Origin: Heligmosomoides polygyrus polygyrus
Lineage: Eukaryota; Nematoda; Chromadorea; Rhabditida; Heligmosomidae
Direction of reading: 5' to 3'
Assembly: GCA_947396885.1 (NCBI GenBank)
Contig: OX377206.1
Coordinates: forward strand, 8,625,050-8,689,049
DNA length: 64,000 nucleotides
Shown: piece after piece, positions 11,330 to 22,239 of the stretch
Layout: every line of letters begins with the position of its first letter
How positions within the stretch are numbered: the stretch's first letter is position 1
Position numbers and translations under genes: made by a program
The notes under the pieces: model-generated
Databases searched by the model: none
Told to the model about the DNA's origin: nothing
What the model saw: only the letters and a program-made list of their open reading frames with translations

Positions 11330-12049
11330 GGTCAAGCGTGGGGTTCGATTTTTGACGAAAATTTACGACCCCCCCCCCCCCCCTCCCAGAGCGGATCTGG
11401 TACGACCCTCCCCCCCTTGTGTAGACCACCGTTTTATTTCCTATCCGCGTTGATTTATTGAAATTTTCTATGCAATTTTTGTACCCTTTAATAGGTCCTT
11501 CTTTCCAGGTGCAGCGTCGACTGTATCAGATTAGCTCAAGAAAGAGGACAACTGTTTGATTTAGTAATTTGTTAGAAAAAGCGCTGATAAAGGTTTTGTT
11601 TATGTAATCTTCTGATAATAATATTTTGTTTGTTTACAGTTGAAAATAAAGCACTTTTGAGAGCAGTTGTCGAATTAATCACAACGAGTTCAACTTTTCA
11701 GGTTTTCTGAGCATCTCGTGAACACGGAACATTTTTGTACGTGAAGGAGCAACATCTGCATTCGAAATTGTACTCTATACAATGCAGAGTGTTAAGTGCT
11801 TTATCCACAACATTTTTTAGACACTCTCGGAAGCGATGACGGAATGGCAACCGGAGGATGGACTTGTCACGGAACTAATTTTCTCTCTTCTGCTGGAAAC
11901 AGCATCAGAAAGTGAACTTGTACCCAATAAAATTTTAAGCCCCCGTTTGACACATGGCAATAAAACCTGTTTTCTGAAACGATCCTTTGTGAACAGAAGC
12001 TCCGATTTCTGTCATTTGCCGAAAATTTTCGACACCGTTAATCACATGA
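11330..12049. other. Unassigned AT-rich sequence before gap
   Basis: A C-run lies at 11370-11382. Several 3' splice-like pyrimidine tracts are visible, such as TGTTTACAG near 11631-11639, TTTTCAG near 11696-11702 and TTTTTTAG near 11813-11820. The last is followed by an open frame starting at 11836 (MTEWQPEDGLVTEL) that runs into the gap. It could be a host exon; no domain is recognised. Confidence 0.3.
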
Positions 12050-12249
12050 NNNNNNNNNNNNNNNNNNNNNNNNNNNNNNNNNNNNNNNNNNNNNNNNNNN
12101 NNNNNNNNNNNNNNNNNNNNNNNNNNNNNNNNNNNNNNNNNNNNNNNNNNNNNNNNNNNNNNNNNNNNNNNNNNNNNNNNNNNNNNNNNNNNNNNNNNNN
12201 NNNNNNNNNNNNNNNNNNNNNNNNNNNNNNNNNNNNNNNNNNNNNNNNN
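12050..12249. other. Assembly gap (200 N)
   Basis: Exactly 200 N, a conventional placeholder size. The sequence to its right is the terminus of a hAT-like element, so the missing sequence is likely repetitive. Confidence 0.99.
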
Positions 12250-12291
12250 TCCGTTAAAAATCTAACGCCCAGAACTCTGTGTGCATCCCTG
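12250..12291. mobile_element. hAT-like element, right terminus
   Basis: AGAACTCTGTGTGCATCCCTG (12271-12291) matches, in reverse complement, the left end of the hAT-like element at 15564 (CAGGGGTGCACACAAAGTTC), including the adjoining TTAACG word. The following 8 bp (GTGTGAGC) would be one target duplication copy. The other end is hidden in the gap. Confidence 0.65.
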
Positions 12292-12778
12292 GTGTGAGCG
12301 TAACCAAAGCGACGTTTTTTGCAGCTTCGTGTCGCTTCTGGACACATTAGGACGAGCTATATTCGACCAGGAGGACGTCAAGCATGACGACGACAATGGT
12401 CATCTCGGCCGATGCGTGCGTCGTCCATTTTTAGCTCTGATGACCACCACACATTCAGCTAATTGGGCCTAATAGCGCATCAACGACACGCTGTGTAAAA
12501 ATGTGTTCGCCAGCCATAAGAGATGGATGGACAAAGCGTATTCTGAAGTGGACTAGAAGAGTTAAGCCGGAACCGAGTAGCTGTATTCGCGCTTTAACGC
12601 TGCCAACTCTACTAGTTCGATTTTCATTACCATTCTCACTGAACTTGATGTACCGTCCACATGATTCTGATTACGGACTAAATACGAAGATTTCGACGGT
12701 TTCCATTTGTATAAATCTTTCGCTATTATATCCACTTTTTTAAAACTCCTCCGCATTTCTTGACTGAACCTACTACTA
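12292..12778. other. Unassigned sequence
   Basis: No gene or repeat recognised. Short open frames at 12501-12743 (+) and 12562-12756 (-) overlap each other and show no motif. Confidence 0.4.
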
Positions 12779-13325
12779 GGCAGTTAGAAGGATGTTCAGT
12801 TGCGATCAAAACTCTTGCGCCAGGCTGGACTCGAACCCGTAACCACCAACGATGTTTGATCGAGTGAATGGGTGAGTGCTGAAAAAGCTAAAACCTGCTG
12901 GTTTTAGTCAGTCGAGTAGGTGGTCCGCTTTGGGAGCAATTATATCGAGCGACGAAGGGAGGTCGCCGCTGTCGAGACTATATAGGTCACCGAATCAACC
13001 TTTTTAAGAACCACTGAGTGCTACCTACATCGTTGGATAGACCATACAGAGTAGATTCAAATGGTCGCAGTTATTTTCTGATCAAGGCACTTTGAAAGGA
13101 GTTATGGAAAAGCGGCGGAAACGGCGGGTTTTTCCGACTATTCCGCCTAAAAACCAAAAGACTGGAGAGGTATTGTATGTAGTTGCTACGAAGATATCGT
13201 GGATGTTCCGATCAAACAGCACTGGTGCTGTAAATGCGTTGTATCGCTACCCGAGAAGCAGAAGGTACAAGTTCGAGTCTCGCCTGGTGTGAGAGCTTTG
13301 ATCGCAACTAAGCATCTTTCTAACT
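12779..13325. repeat. Inverted pair of SINE-B tRNA-like modules
   Basis: The left module (12779-12860, minus) and the right module (13230-13325, plus) share a box-B-like segment (GACTCGAACCC / GTTCGAGTC) and an outer tail TTGCGATCAAA...GCGCCAGG. They face each other as an inverted repeat with a ~370-bp spacer. The same module recurs at 40400-40475 and 63425-63600. Confidence 0.65.
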
Positions 13326-13365
13326 ATTCCTACTTTCTATAATACAAGTGCTCCGACACGCCTAA

Positions 13366-13500
13366 GCCCTAGTTTATACTTGCGCCGCTACGCGGCGCGG
13401 CATCACCATTGCCATAGATATTGATTTTCCGCGCTCTCCGGTCGATATCTATCCCGACCATTGTGCCGCGCCGCTCAGCGGCGCAAGTATAAACTAAGGC
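13366..13500. mobile_element. Palindromic MITE inside Helitron hairpin, TAA duplication
   Basis: A 135-bp element with termini GCCCTAGTTTATACTTGC and GCAAGTATAAACTAAGGC is flanked by TAA at 13363-13365 and 13501-13503. Helitron A1 carries the uninterrupted site (TTA at 4415-4417 on the opposite strand), so the duplication is confirmed by an empty site within the window. Confidence 0.92.
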
Positions 13501-15119
13501 TAACGGTGTGTCTCGCACTTGCGCGCTTCGTGCGACTTTGCAGCATCATTGAGCTATGGAAAGCAGTTTTTGCAAAACATAAAATTCGCTAACATCTAGG
13601 CTTTGCTGCTTACATTATCGGCGTGAACCCGTTCACTACTTTCGTCATAGGAATTCTCACCGGACCGTCCAGTATCGTCATTCGTTTGTGTTGCTCTGTA
13701 CTTCTGTCCCTCAGGTTGCTCCCCTGCAGCCGTTTCCATGAAGTTAGACCCTTACTACTCTTACCCCTTTAGTGGTCTTCCCATGTTCATGGCACGAAGT
13801 CTGCGACACGGGTTTTGAATCATGACGCTTAGAAACGCGCACAGTAGTAGCGAACTCTTATTCTGAAACCAGAAGCTCAGAAGCGCGTGCAGTTGCCGCT
13901 GTGTTGAGCTTGAAGAGACTGCACAGATAGCAGATTCCTTGTTCCTCGTATAAATTACTTTCTTGCTGGTTCCCTATCCCGGTCTCGCTTCCAGGTCCCT
14001 TCTTCCTGTCGACCGGCTCCAGCACCTAACTCCAACGCGACGTCGCGCGCTAGCCGCGTGCGACGTTGCGGCGCTGAAACGCGGACGTGCGCTCGGTGAC
14101 GAATTGTCAGCCGCGGAGCACAAAATGTTCTCAGTGTCTAAGCTCCCAAACCAAATTTCTAGCAAGGAACTTAAGACTCCACAGAATGTGGTAGGCAACA
14201 GTCTGCAGTAGGACAATTGACCCGAGAATGGGTGATAGTGACCTTTTTTCCGTAGTATAACCATAATCACGGGTAAAAATTGACCGAAGAAGTTGTAGAT
14301 GGCAAATACTGACGCTAGAAACCATCCACATGATCAGGATGCCTGTATAAACTGTAGCTGATCGTCCTACTGAAACCACATTTATATACTTTCTCCAAGA
14401 AACGTTGAAATAAGGCAAAGGTGTGCCGCATGTCCTGTAGGAAGCGTTTCTAGCCGTCGGAAGCATCGGACCGCGACAACTCGTCCATTTTCGTCGCGTA
14501 CGCTGCGCGACGCCAGGGGGGGTCGCGCGGCGTTGGAGTTATGTCTGCCCCCGCTGTCGACCCCTCCTCCCCCCCCCCCCCCCCCCCGCCCCTCCCCCAT
14601 CTCGCGGTCATCCTTACTACTCTACCCCAATTTGAGTAGCCCTCGCACGCTCATGGCACGACGACGGCGGCGAGTGAACGGCCATTGCACGACATGTCAC
14701 ATCTTCTAAAATCCGGTCTCGCTTACTGGTTCCCTCGTAATGAATCCACTTGCTAGTCCTCCTTACCTGGCCCTCCCCCCCCTCCTTATTGGTAACTCCC
14801 TACTGGGTCCCCTCCTTATTGCCTAAACCCTTATTGGTACCACCTCCTGGCCTGCTTCATTGCTCCCCCTATCGACCCCGATGCCTCCTCCAGGTCGCTC
14901 CTCCTGGTTGCTGTCGGTTCTCCACCCTCGAAAAACCCCTTCTACGATTACCTCTTTAGTGATTTTCCTACACTCACAGCACGAAATGGGCTGCACGGCT
15001 TTTGAATCCGGACGCTCAGAAACGCACATAGGTGCTGTTGTGTTAAGCTGTAAAAGGCTGCACTTCCCCTGCTGCAGCAACATCCAACGTTCAATAGCAA
15101 ATTTTGCCCGCGCTGTGAA

Positions 15120-15215
15120 TGATGAGGCGTATCTCACTCAGGTTAGATCAATCGACTGCTCTCGCTGTGGATGATGCGGCGTATCTCACTTAGGTTAGAT
15201 CATTCGACGGGCAAA
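15120..15215 (-). repeat. 52-bp minisatellite, two units
   Basis: Two units of the Helitron-A minisatellite (TCACTTAGGTTAGATC is a shared word), next to the 5' end of Helitron A2. Compare about 13 units in A1. Confidence 0.85.
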
Positions 15216-15237
15216 CTCTTTTATATATAGGTGCTGA

Positions 15238-15563
15238 TAACAGCCGCTCAAGGTTCAGTGAAAAACTACTACTGGGCTTCTTCTATAGAATCCTACATCC
15301 TAAATGCGTTTTTTGCGCTTTTCCTCCAAAAGACGAAAAGGTACAGGCGGTACTGTAATGAGTTTTAGAGCAGGTTATCCCTTGAAGAACGTCCATAGTC
15401 CTAGTTTGCAAGCTATCTCTTGAATGTTTTGCAAAAATAGAGGCTTTGGAGTCTGCTGAAGGGATAGAGCGTAGCATTTGACGACTACGTTGGAACACTA
15501 TATGGTCAGTTGAAACACGAAGAAGTGCACTTATGGTGCAATACTGGTTTGGATGGTGTGGAC
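15238..15563. other. Unassigned sequence
   Basis: Nothing recognised between Helitron A2 and the hAT-like element. The minus-strand open frame 15283-15576 lacks any motif. Confidence 0.4.
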
Positions 15564-15665
15564 CAGGGGTGCACACAAAGTTCTGTGCCTTAAATTATTT
15601 TAACGAATTTTTTAACGGAAATTTTTCGTTAAATTTCCGGTAAATCGTTAAATTTCGTTAACAAA

Positions 15666-16437
15666 TACAATTAACTGAAAACTGTTATTTCAAATGAAAA
15701 AAATAAAAAAAAACGTTCCACCATGTTTTAACAGATCAGCAACTAATGTTCAAGGAATGAAGTGTAACACTACAATGTAACTTAAGCAATTCATTATCAA
15801 CAAGGTACGGACAGTAAAATAAACAAACCATCAAATTATCTTAATGGTATGGAATGACACCAGGTATAGGATTGTTAGTCAGGAGAACGATATTTGGTGG
15901 GCTGGTGCCCGCATCGACAAGGCATCTTAAGATGTAAGATCAGGCAGAACCCAAAGTCCCCCCCCCCCCCTTTCCTGGTTTATTTCAAAACCGTTTTGTG
16001 TGACTGTTATACGAGCGTATATGTACAATCTCGATGTGGGAACCAGCTCGCCAAGTACCGAAAGAACTATACAATTAAAGGAATGTTAACATGTTGACGA
16101 ACGCAAGATTTTCGCGTGCCCTGTGCGAGAGACCAATCGATTTTTTTACATCCTCGCAACTCTGACACGACATCGTGTCACACGGTCTCACACGGCCGAA
16201 AGGGTGTGACAGGATCGTTGACGTGATAACGTTCAGGGGCCGGATTCATCAACGACTAAGAGTAATTTAACAGAAAAAAACTACAGCCGAAATCCCTGAT
16301 GGCTCGGCTTCTCAAGCGATATGGTGAGCGATAACCCGCCTTGTCTGAGTTTACCGTTGTGAATTCTCCGCTAAAGTTATGTAAGTCGTTGATGAACTCG
16401 ACCCCAGGAAAGAAGCTTTCCAAATTTTTGTTATTAG
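15666..16437. other. hAT interior, no coding capacity
   Basis: A-rich and otherwise unremarkable; C-run near 15960-15971. No transposase motif found in any frame. Confidence 0.4.
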
Positions 16438-16702
16438 GGCGCGAGTAGCGCAGTCGGAGGGGGTGTTGGCTTTTGCATGCATATCATATAACAGGTTCTT
16501 GGTTCGGATTTCCCGCTCAGGCCAACCAAGCCTTCCACCCCTCGACGAATTGGTATCAGACTTGTCTGGGAAGGATAAAGCGCTGACCACCACAGGTGAT
16601 TTACTGCATGGCCAATTACGCATTCAAATCGTCTCTAGGACATCCCGTAGAAGTAGAATGCGTGGCGCATCCCAAAGGGGAATGAATAACACGGTCCTTA
16701 TC
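16438..16702 (+). mobile_element. SINE-A copy inside hAT-like element
   Basis: Box A (GTAGCGCAGTCGG), box B (GGTTCGGATTTCCC), the middle segment (GTCTGGGAAGGATAAAGCG) and the 3' part ending GGTCCTTATCC are all present. The region between the boxes differs from the other copies (TTTTGCATGCATATCA). Confidence 0.88.
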
Positions 16703-17164
16703 CTTTTTTATTCTTATGTAATATATATCAAGCCTTTTTTTCCCAAAAGGGACTGATTGACGGCGTTCTTTATCCCTTCACTAGCGTTTTGCTCAAACTA
16801 TTTGAAATACTCTCACCGACTGAAAGCATTCTCTCCTTTTCGATTGCTTTAGGTGGGGAGTAAAGTAATCTGGGATAGGCAGCGCAAGTGAGGATAAGCA
16901 TATCTTGCGAGGGAGTCAGACCACTAACTTTGTGGATTTGATGACGTGCTTGGCTTCTCGACGAAGAACTTTTCTAGCTCCATTTGCATTACTTCCAAAA
17001 ATTCAAGTGCGCCATAGTAGGCATGAAAATGGCATAAAATGCAATATTAGTGAAGACTGAGGGAACAATGATAAACTTACCCCGAAAAAAGTTCCTTAAA
17101 GTTTCGTTAAATTTCTAAAAATTTCCGTCGTTAAGCCTGATTTTAACGGAAAATGCCGTTAGTT

Positions 17165-17447
17165 CGTTTCTTCTTCTTCAGCGTTTGTCCCGCTTCGTGG
17201 CGGGGTCCGCTATTCTGGTGCCATGACGCCACCTTTCCCGATCCAGTGCTAGATCAGGGTGGACACCAGCTACTTTCAAGTCCATATGTTACGTATCAGC
17301 CCAGCGCTGCTTTGGGCGCCCTCTAGGTCGCTTTCCTATTACCTCGAAGTTAAGGCCTATCTTGCGGACGCTGTCTTCCTTTCCACGCAGAACGTGGCCG
17401 TACCATCGCAAGCTAGCTTCGCGCATCTTGTCAGCTATGAAACCTGA
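17165..17447 (-). pseudogene. Non-LTR retrotransposon ORF2 C-terminus, 5'-truncated
   Basis: The minus strand encodes the end of a LINE reverse transcriptase polyprotein. It reads LRWYGHVLRGKEDSVRK, then RPRGRPKQRWADT, then VHPDLALDRERW and ADPATKRDKR before the stop, and closes with a (GAA)n tail at 17165-17175 on the plus strand. The W-G-H and RPR-GRPK-RW motifs are typical of the region downstream of RT in CR1/RTE-like LINEs. A TAA interrupts it after WADT. The RT and endonuclease domains are absent, as expected for a short 5'-truncated insertion. It sits in the TTAACG-rich right arm of the hAT-like element. Confidence 0.8.
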
Positions 17448-17649
17448 ATAAAATGTCGTTAATTCGTGAAATTCGTTAAATCGTTGACCGTTAATGGTGC
17501 ACCCTCTGGTGTGGATTGCAGTTGTTTGTTTCTTCAGCTATGCTTCTCAAATATAGCAGGTGGGGAGGGTGGCAGATGACTGGTTGATGGGAGCTAGAGA
17601 GACCCACTTTAGGTTTCGCGTCTTTCTTGTGTTCCTGTGAAAGCTATTA

Positions 17650-18697
17650 GGTTGTCCCATAAGTCTTCGCCGTTTTTTTTTCAACGACTCACTGCAGATT
17701 TCGCCGGCGGTCTCTTGCACAGCTTTCGAAAGGGAATGATTTGCTCTATCAGAACATGTATTGCATTTCTTTTTTCATGATAAAAATTGTCAATTTTCAG
17801 GTCGTTGAAGTGAAAAGTGAAAAAGTGAAGAAGTAGCCATTTGCGCACTTGTTCTCTCCGCTTGGGTTTGGAATTTTTTTTGCGAAGTTTTTTATAGCAT
17901 TTGAAAGACAATGTTCTGTACTACAAGAATATGTGTTAGTGTATTTGCTCATTTGTCCTTTATTGATTTTTAGGTCATCAAATTGGGACGTCCGAAGGAG
18001 GATGGTTATTTTTGCCGACAGCTCCTGCTCTGTGGTTGGACTTTTTGGGTTGGTTTTATATGTCATTCGAAAGAGAATGTCTTGCTCTATAAGAATTTGT
18101 GTCGCGTTTATTGATTTCTACTGAATATCAACAAAATGCCAAAAAGAGAAAAATCGTCTTCACCAACAACTCCTTCTCCTTCTTCAGTTGTTGATATTCG
18201 ACAGATATCAGCGTGAGCCAATAAACGCGACACCAATTCTTACTGAGCAAGACATCCTCTTCCAAACGACGTATAACACCAAGCAAAAAAGTTCAACCAC
18301 AGCACCGGAGTTCTGGTAAAAATTCGGACGGAAAAGTCGAAATTCCCAATTTGATGGCCTAAAAATCAGTAACGGACAAGTGAGAAAATAGGACCAACAT
18401 ACATTCTTGTAGCACAGAGCATTGTCTTCTAAATGCTATAAAAAACTGCGCAAAAAATCTAAACCTAAACCTAAGCGGAGAGAACAAGTGCGCAAATGGC
18501 TACTTTTTTACTTTTTCACTTTTCACTTTAACGACCTAAAAATTGACAAAATTTATGATGAAAAAAGAAATGCAATACATGTTCTGATAGAGCAAATCAT
18601 TCTTTTTCGAAGGCTGTGCAGCACTATGCAAGAGACTGCCGGCGAAATTTCCAGTGAATCGTTGAAAAAAACGGCGGGGACTTATTGGACAACCTGA
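17650..18697. mobile_element. 1-kb mariner-like palindromic element
   Basis: Two ~500-bp arms (about 17650-18160 and 18190-18697) are inverted copies separated by a short spacer. The outer ends are AGGTTGTCC-ATAAGTC-type mariner termini: GGTTGTCCCATAAGTC on the left and GGTTGTCCAATAAGTC read from the right. TA flanks both sides. No transposase is seen. Transcription through it would give a long hairpin RNA. Confidence 0.75.
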
Positions 18698-18829
18698 TAT
18701 ACATTTCCATTTCACTTTTACTAATTCGCAAGGGCTTTCTCTGTGAGTAGGTTAGTGTTTTAGAAATTTTATATGCTCACGACATGATCTACGCTGAAAT
18801 TCGCTGAAATTCCACACTCCCTAAGCTAT

Positions 18830-19401
18830 TGTTGCGCCGGACTTCTGGCAGGCCGCTCGACTTCTGCCGAAGACCACGGCTTCACTTGGTATTCTTCAAA
18901 GCAGACGTTCCGCTTCCAGTAAGTGGTAACAAGATCCGCGATGCCCCGATTCGCCATGTCCGCGCTCCCCGACCGATGGAGGGATCCTCTTTATTGTGTC
19001 TCGTCCACGTTAAGCGTTGCAATGCTTGAGTCTCCGGTGTCGGGTGGAACCACCGACCGACCGACTCCCCGCCGAAATCTGTTCCGTGGATTTCGTCTCG
19101 TGTGCCAGTGTGCGAGTGTGTGTGTGTATTCTCGAAACTTCTCAATTCCCCCATGGGGCCCGTGCATCGTCCATTACCGGTCCTTAATTGTGTTTCACCG
19201 CGCGCTTGTCTCAAAATCCTATAATTCGGGGTAGAAGCCTACTCTTCTCTCCTCTTTCCCCGTCGCGCTCTCAACACAGACCACCTCCACCGAGACACCA
19301 ACACCACCACTTCCACTGCTGCTACTACTACGCTCTGTAGTGTAGCTTTCGTCTTCACCTTCGTTGACATCAACGTCATCACATCAGAAGACGCCTATCG
19401 A
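18830..19401 (+). other. Possible host first exon or 5' UTR region
   Basis: A GC-richer, non-repetitive patch in an AT-rich setting. It ends at a consensus 5' splice site, CGA|GTAAGTCAG, at 19401/19402. No conserved reading frame is evident, so it may be an untranslated first exon or chance. Confidence 0.2.
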
Positions 19402-19923
19402 GTAAGTCAGAAAGTCGTGTATTCATAATGATGCCGTGATTTCGCACCTTTTCGTGGCCTTAATTCGGGCCCAAGGAGGTGCTGCTCCCCACAGAGCCTG
19501 AGAAAGTTTTATTTATTTATTATTTATTTTGTGTACGACAGTGAAATGAATTATAAAGATTAGCCAGAATTTGCTGCCACCGTAGTCCAATTCTGATTGT
19601 AGCGTAGCTGTAGCGCTTTGCGGCACAGTCAGGCTGTTCATAGTGGATTGTTGCCAGATTTCTAGTGTTTCCTCGAATGTTCACTAGATTCTATGGTGCT
19701 CCTTTTTGAATATTAGGTCGTTACATATGAAATGACCGGTTTTGCTACCTCAATTTCTGGTCGATTTTTCATGGCTCCGAATGTATCCTTTTCAGGTATT
19801 GTACATAGTTTCTGAAAGCGCAGAATCTCCGCTTTCCTAACATTTATAGCTTTCGTGACGCGAATGCCTCTTGCCGCGTTTTTGTAGTCACAGTATGAAT
19901 CAACGTGATATTCGGGTGTTCCA

Positions 19924-20216
19924 AAGGACAAAGATAAAGGACGGCATTACTCAATCCCTTTTGGGAATCGCCACACATTCTACTTCTACTGGATGTCGAG
20001 GAGGCGATTTGAATGCGTATTTGGCCATAAAATGACTTGCGGTGGCCAGCCGATGAACAAATCAGCGCTTTATCCTTTCCAGACAAGTCTGGTTCCAATT
20101 CACCGACCCCGGAGGGATGGAAGGCTTGGTTGGCCTGGGCGGGAAATCCGAACCAGGAGCCTGGTATCGGGTGCACGCGACAGTCGGCTCCTCCTCCAAC
20201 TGCGCTCCACGCGCCC
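19924..20216 (-). mobile_element. SINE-A copy inside mariner relic
   Basis: A complete SINE-A in minus orientation. It runs from the tail AAAGATAAAGGACGGC to CTGCGCTCCACGCGCC at the head. The mariner termini on both sides show that it inserted into an existing element. Confidence 0.9.
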
Positions 20217-20220
20217 ACTA

Positions 20221-20560
20221 GCGGAGAAGTACTGTGCCGAAATGGAAGTGATGCAGCAAAAGTTGGTTGAAAAACAGCCGGCTTCGGTCAATCGAACAGG
20301 CTCAATCCTACTGCATGACGACGCGCGTCCGCATGTTTCAAAAATTGTTGCCCAGAAATTAGATGAATTGGGATAGGAGACTCTGCCACATCCAGCGTAT
20401 TCACCAGATCTCTCCTCCATTATTTTTCAAGCATTTATACCGTCATGTGATTGGTGAAAAAACCAAGATGATGTCGAAAATGACTTCCCATGTTTTATTA
20501 GTTCTCGAGTTCTGATTTTTACAAAGATGAAGTGTCTAAGCTATTGTCGTGTTGGGAATA
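20221..20560 (+). pseudogene. Mariner transposase C-terminal fragment
   Basis: Mariner transposases cut and paste DNA using a D,D34D triad. The fragment reads MQQKLVEKQPASVNRTG, then LHDDARPHVSKIVAQKLDELG (second catalytic Asp region), then LPHPAYSPDLS (third Asp region), then in another frame FFKHLYRHVIGEKTK. Lesions are an in-frame TAG after LDELG (20374-20376) and a frameshift after SPDLS. The N-terminal DNA-binding half is missing. It belongs to a different mariner lineage from the 61-kb element, as its termini and sequence differ. Confidence 0.85.
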
Positions 20561-20773
20561 GTGTATTAATTGTAATGGTATTTATTTCTATTAATAAAAT
20601 ACTTCCAAGCAAAGTTATGATCTGTCAAGTTTTTCAGTCAAAATCGGCCCTTTCATATGCAACGACCTAGCGCTTTCACGTAATTAGTTCAGAACGAGTA
20701 CGTTTCCCATTATCATACAGACGGTACAGATGGGATACGATTTCAAGGATGATTAAAGTGTGTGGGTACTCTT

Positions 20774-21396
20774 ACAAGGGAATTCTGAAGCGTATGTCTG
20801 AACGGGGGAGCGAGTCATATAGGGGGAATCCTCACCCCTCAATTAGTATGAAATGTGTTTATTTTTTGCCAATTCGTTAAACCCAAGGAGTAGGGGTCAC
20901 AATGGGAGACGGCGCAGCACGCGTTTGTGGGTCGTGTACACCCGCGATGCCTCTGCAACTAGTGGTTCGGAACGCAGGTGGGTAGAGGTTTGACTCGCGT
21001 CAGAGAGGTCGGTGGTTTGGTTCCTCGGCGCTGCTGCATTTTTGCATTTTTTGCATTTGCAATCTCAACCAATCTCAACCATTTTTGCATTTGCAATCTC
21101 AACCAATCAGTTGAAATGCAAAAATGCGGCGGCGTAGAGGAACCGAACCCCCGACCTCTCTCACGCGAGACAAACCCCTACCCACCTACGCTCCGAGCCA
21201 CTGCTGCAAAGGAATCGCGGTCATACAAGACTCACAAACGCGTGCTGCGCCGTATCCCATTGTGACCCCCTCCTCCTTGGGTTTAACGACTTGGCAAAAA
21301 ATAAACACATTTTCGTACTAATTGAGTGGTGAGGATTGCCCCTATATGACTCGCTCCCCTGTTCAGACATACGCTTCAGACCCTTCCCTTGTTAGA
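20774..21396. mobile_element. Palindrome with two tRNA-like modules
   Basis: Arms of about 300 bp (20774-21078 and 21098-21396) are inverted copies. Shared words are AAGCGTATGTCTGAAC at the outer ends and GCAAAAATGC/GCATTTTTGC at the centre. Each arm holds a tRNA-like segment with a box-B-like GGGTTCGGTTCC (GTGGTTTGGTTCC in the left arm). The fold resembles a head-to-head duplication of a SINE. Confidence 0.75.
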
Positions 21397-22239
21397 AAGA
21401 GTGGATACATGAAGATTAATGGTTTCATAGAAGCATTCAGACATTTTCGCTGGCTGTTTCCTTCCCATCATAATAGTCCATTTTTACAACCGCGCTCGGA
21501 TGTTGAGCTGTAATTAACTAAATAGATCTTCTGATTGAAATGAAGAAACACGTTCCTGAAAGAAAGTGTAATTAAGGCAATAGTGGCTCACCTAAATGAC
21601 TTGACATGTTCGTTTTTGTTGACTTAATGGTCATTGGCTATGATAAACGTAATACATGAGATTCTAAACCTCACACTTCAATGGAAATCAGATGTTCCCC
21701 ATTTTCGAGGGGAAGTGAATGAAGACTGGAAGGAGCGCCAAAATAGAGAAGGACAACTTCACTTGAGTTGGTGCTTTAAAAGTAAGGTATGCGGTGTAGT
21801 GCCCACATGGTCTGCGCAATTTTTTCAAAGACCAGAACTGATTAACCGAATATGAGAAACCGGAAGCTACACACGCGAAATTTAGCATCAACGTTCTGAC
21901 GAAGTTTAGGTTGATATTAATAGATAAATCCGATTCTACCCTATTTAAGCCATGGTCTGCCATCGTTTTCTCCCGAATGCGCCACGAACGCGTGGTTTGA
22001 TTGTGATCGTTTAAAGGACAAGGCGCGCGTCAGTCGAATACCGGATTACGGTGGCAGCAGATTCTGGTCGATTTCTATAGAGTGAGAGCGCTAAAAGTGC
22101 TCAAATGAGCGAAGCGACACCAATCGCTAATCCAAGGTCTCTCTCTTAGCGTTGACCCTCTCGAAACTTTTCAATGTCTAGGAAACAGTTGCCTCCCCAG
22201 CGAGTCTTTTGTACTCCCGTTGAACGAACGTGAAGCAAA
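21397..22239. other. Unassigned sequence
   Basis: No gene or repeat that I recognise. Short frames at 21634-21855 (+) and 21688-21963 (-) overlap and lack motifs. Confidence 0.4.

Larger units (their letters stand above)
13345..15237 (-). mobile_element. Helitron (family A, copy 2) with nested MITE
   Basis: On the minus strand it begins A|TCAGCACCTATATATAAAAG and ends in a terminal hairpin closing with CTTG|T at 13345, mirroring Helitron A1. The mini-hairpin is GCACGAAGCGC (about 13523-13533). A 135-bp MITE sits in the loop of the terminal hairpin. Inside are two minisatellite units, C/G runs and no helicase coding that I can see. Confidence 0.8.
15564..17508. mobile_element. hAT-like element with 8-bp TSD, carrying nested inserts
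   Basis: Termini CAGGGGTGCAC (15564) and GTGCACCCTCTG (17497-17508) are inverted. The flanking octamers are GTGTGGAC (15556-15563) and GTGTGGAT (17509-17516), 7/8 identical. CAG-type ends and an 8-bp duplication fit hAT elements. The subterminal regions are full of TTAACG/CGTTAA words (15600-15665 and 17095-17160). No transposase frame is visible. A SINE-A (16438) and a LINE 3' end (17165) are inserted. Confidence 0.75.
19716..20667 (+). mobile_element. Mariner element relic split by a SINE
   Basis: Inverted ends GGTCGTTACATATGAAATG (19716) and CATTT-type CTTTCATATGCAACGACC (ending 20667) are flanked by TA on both sides. The element holds the C-terminal part of a mariner transposase and is interrupted by a SINE-A at 19924-20216. 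Without the SINE it is about 660 bp, a deleted copy. Confidence 0.8.
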
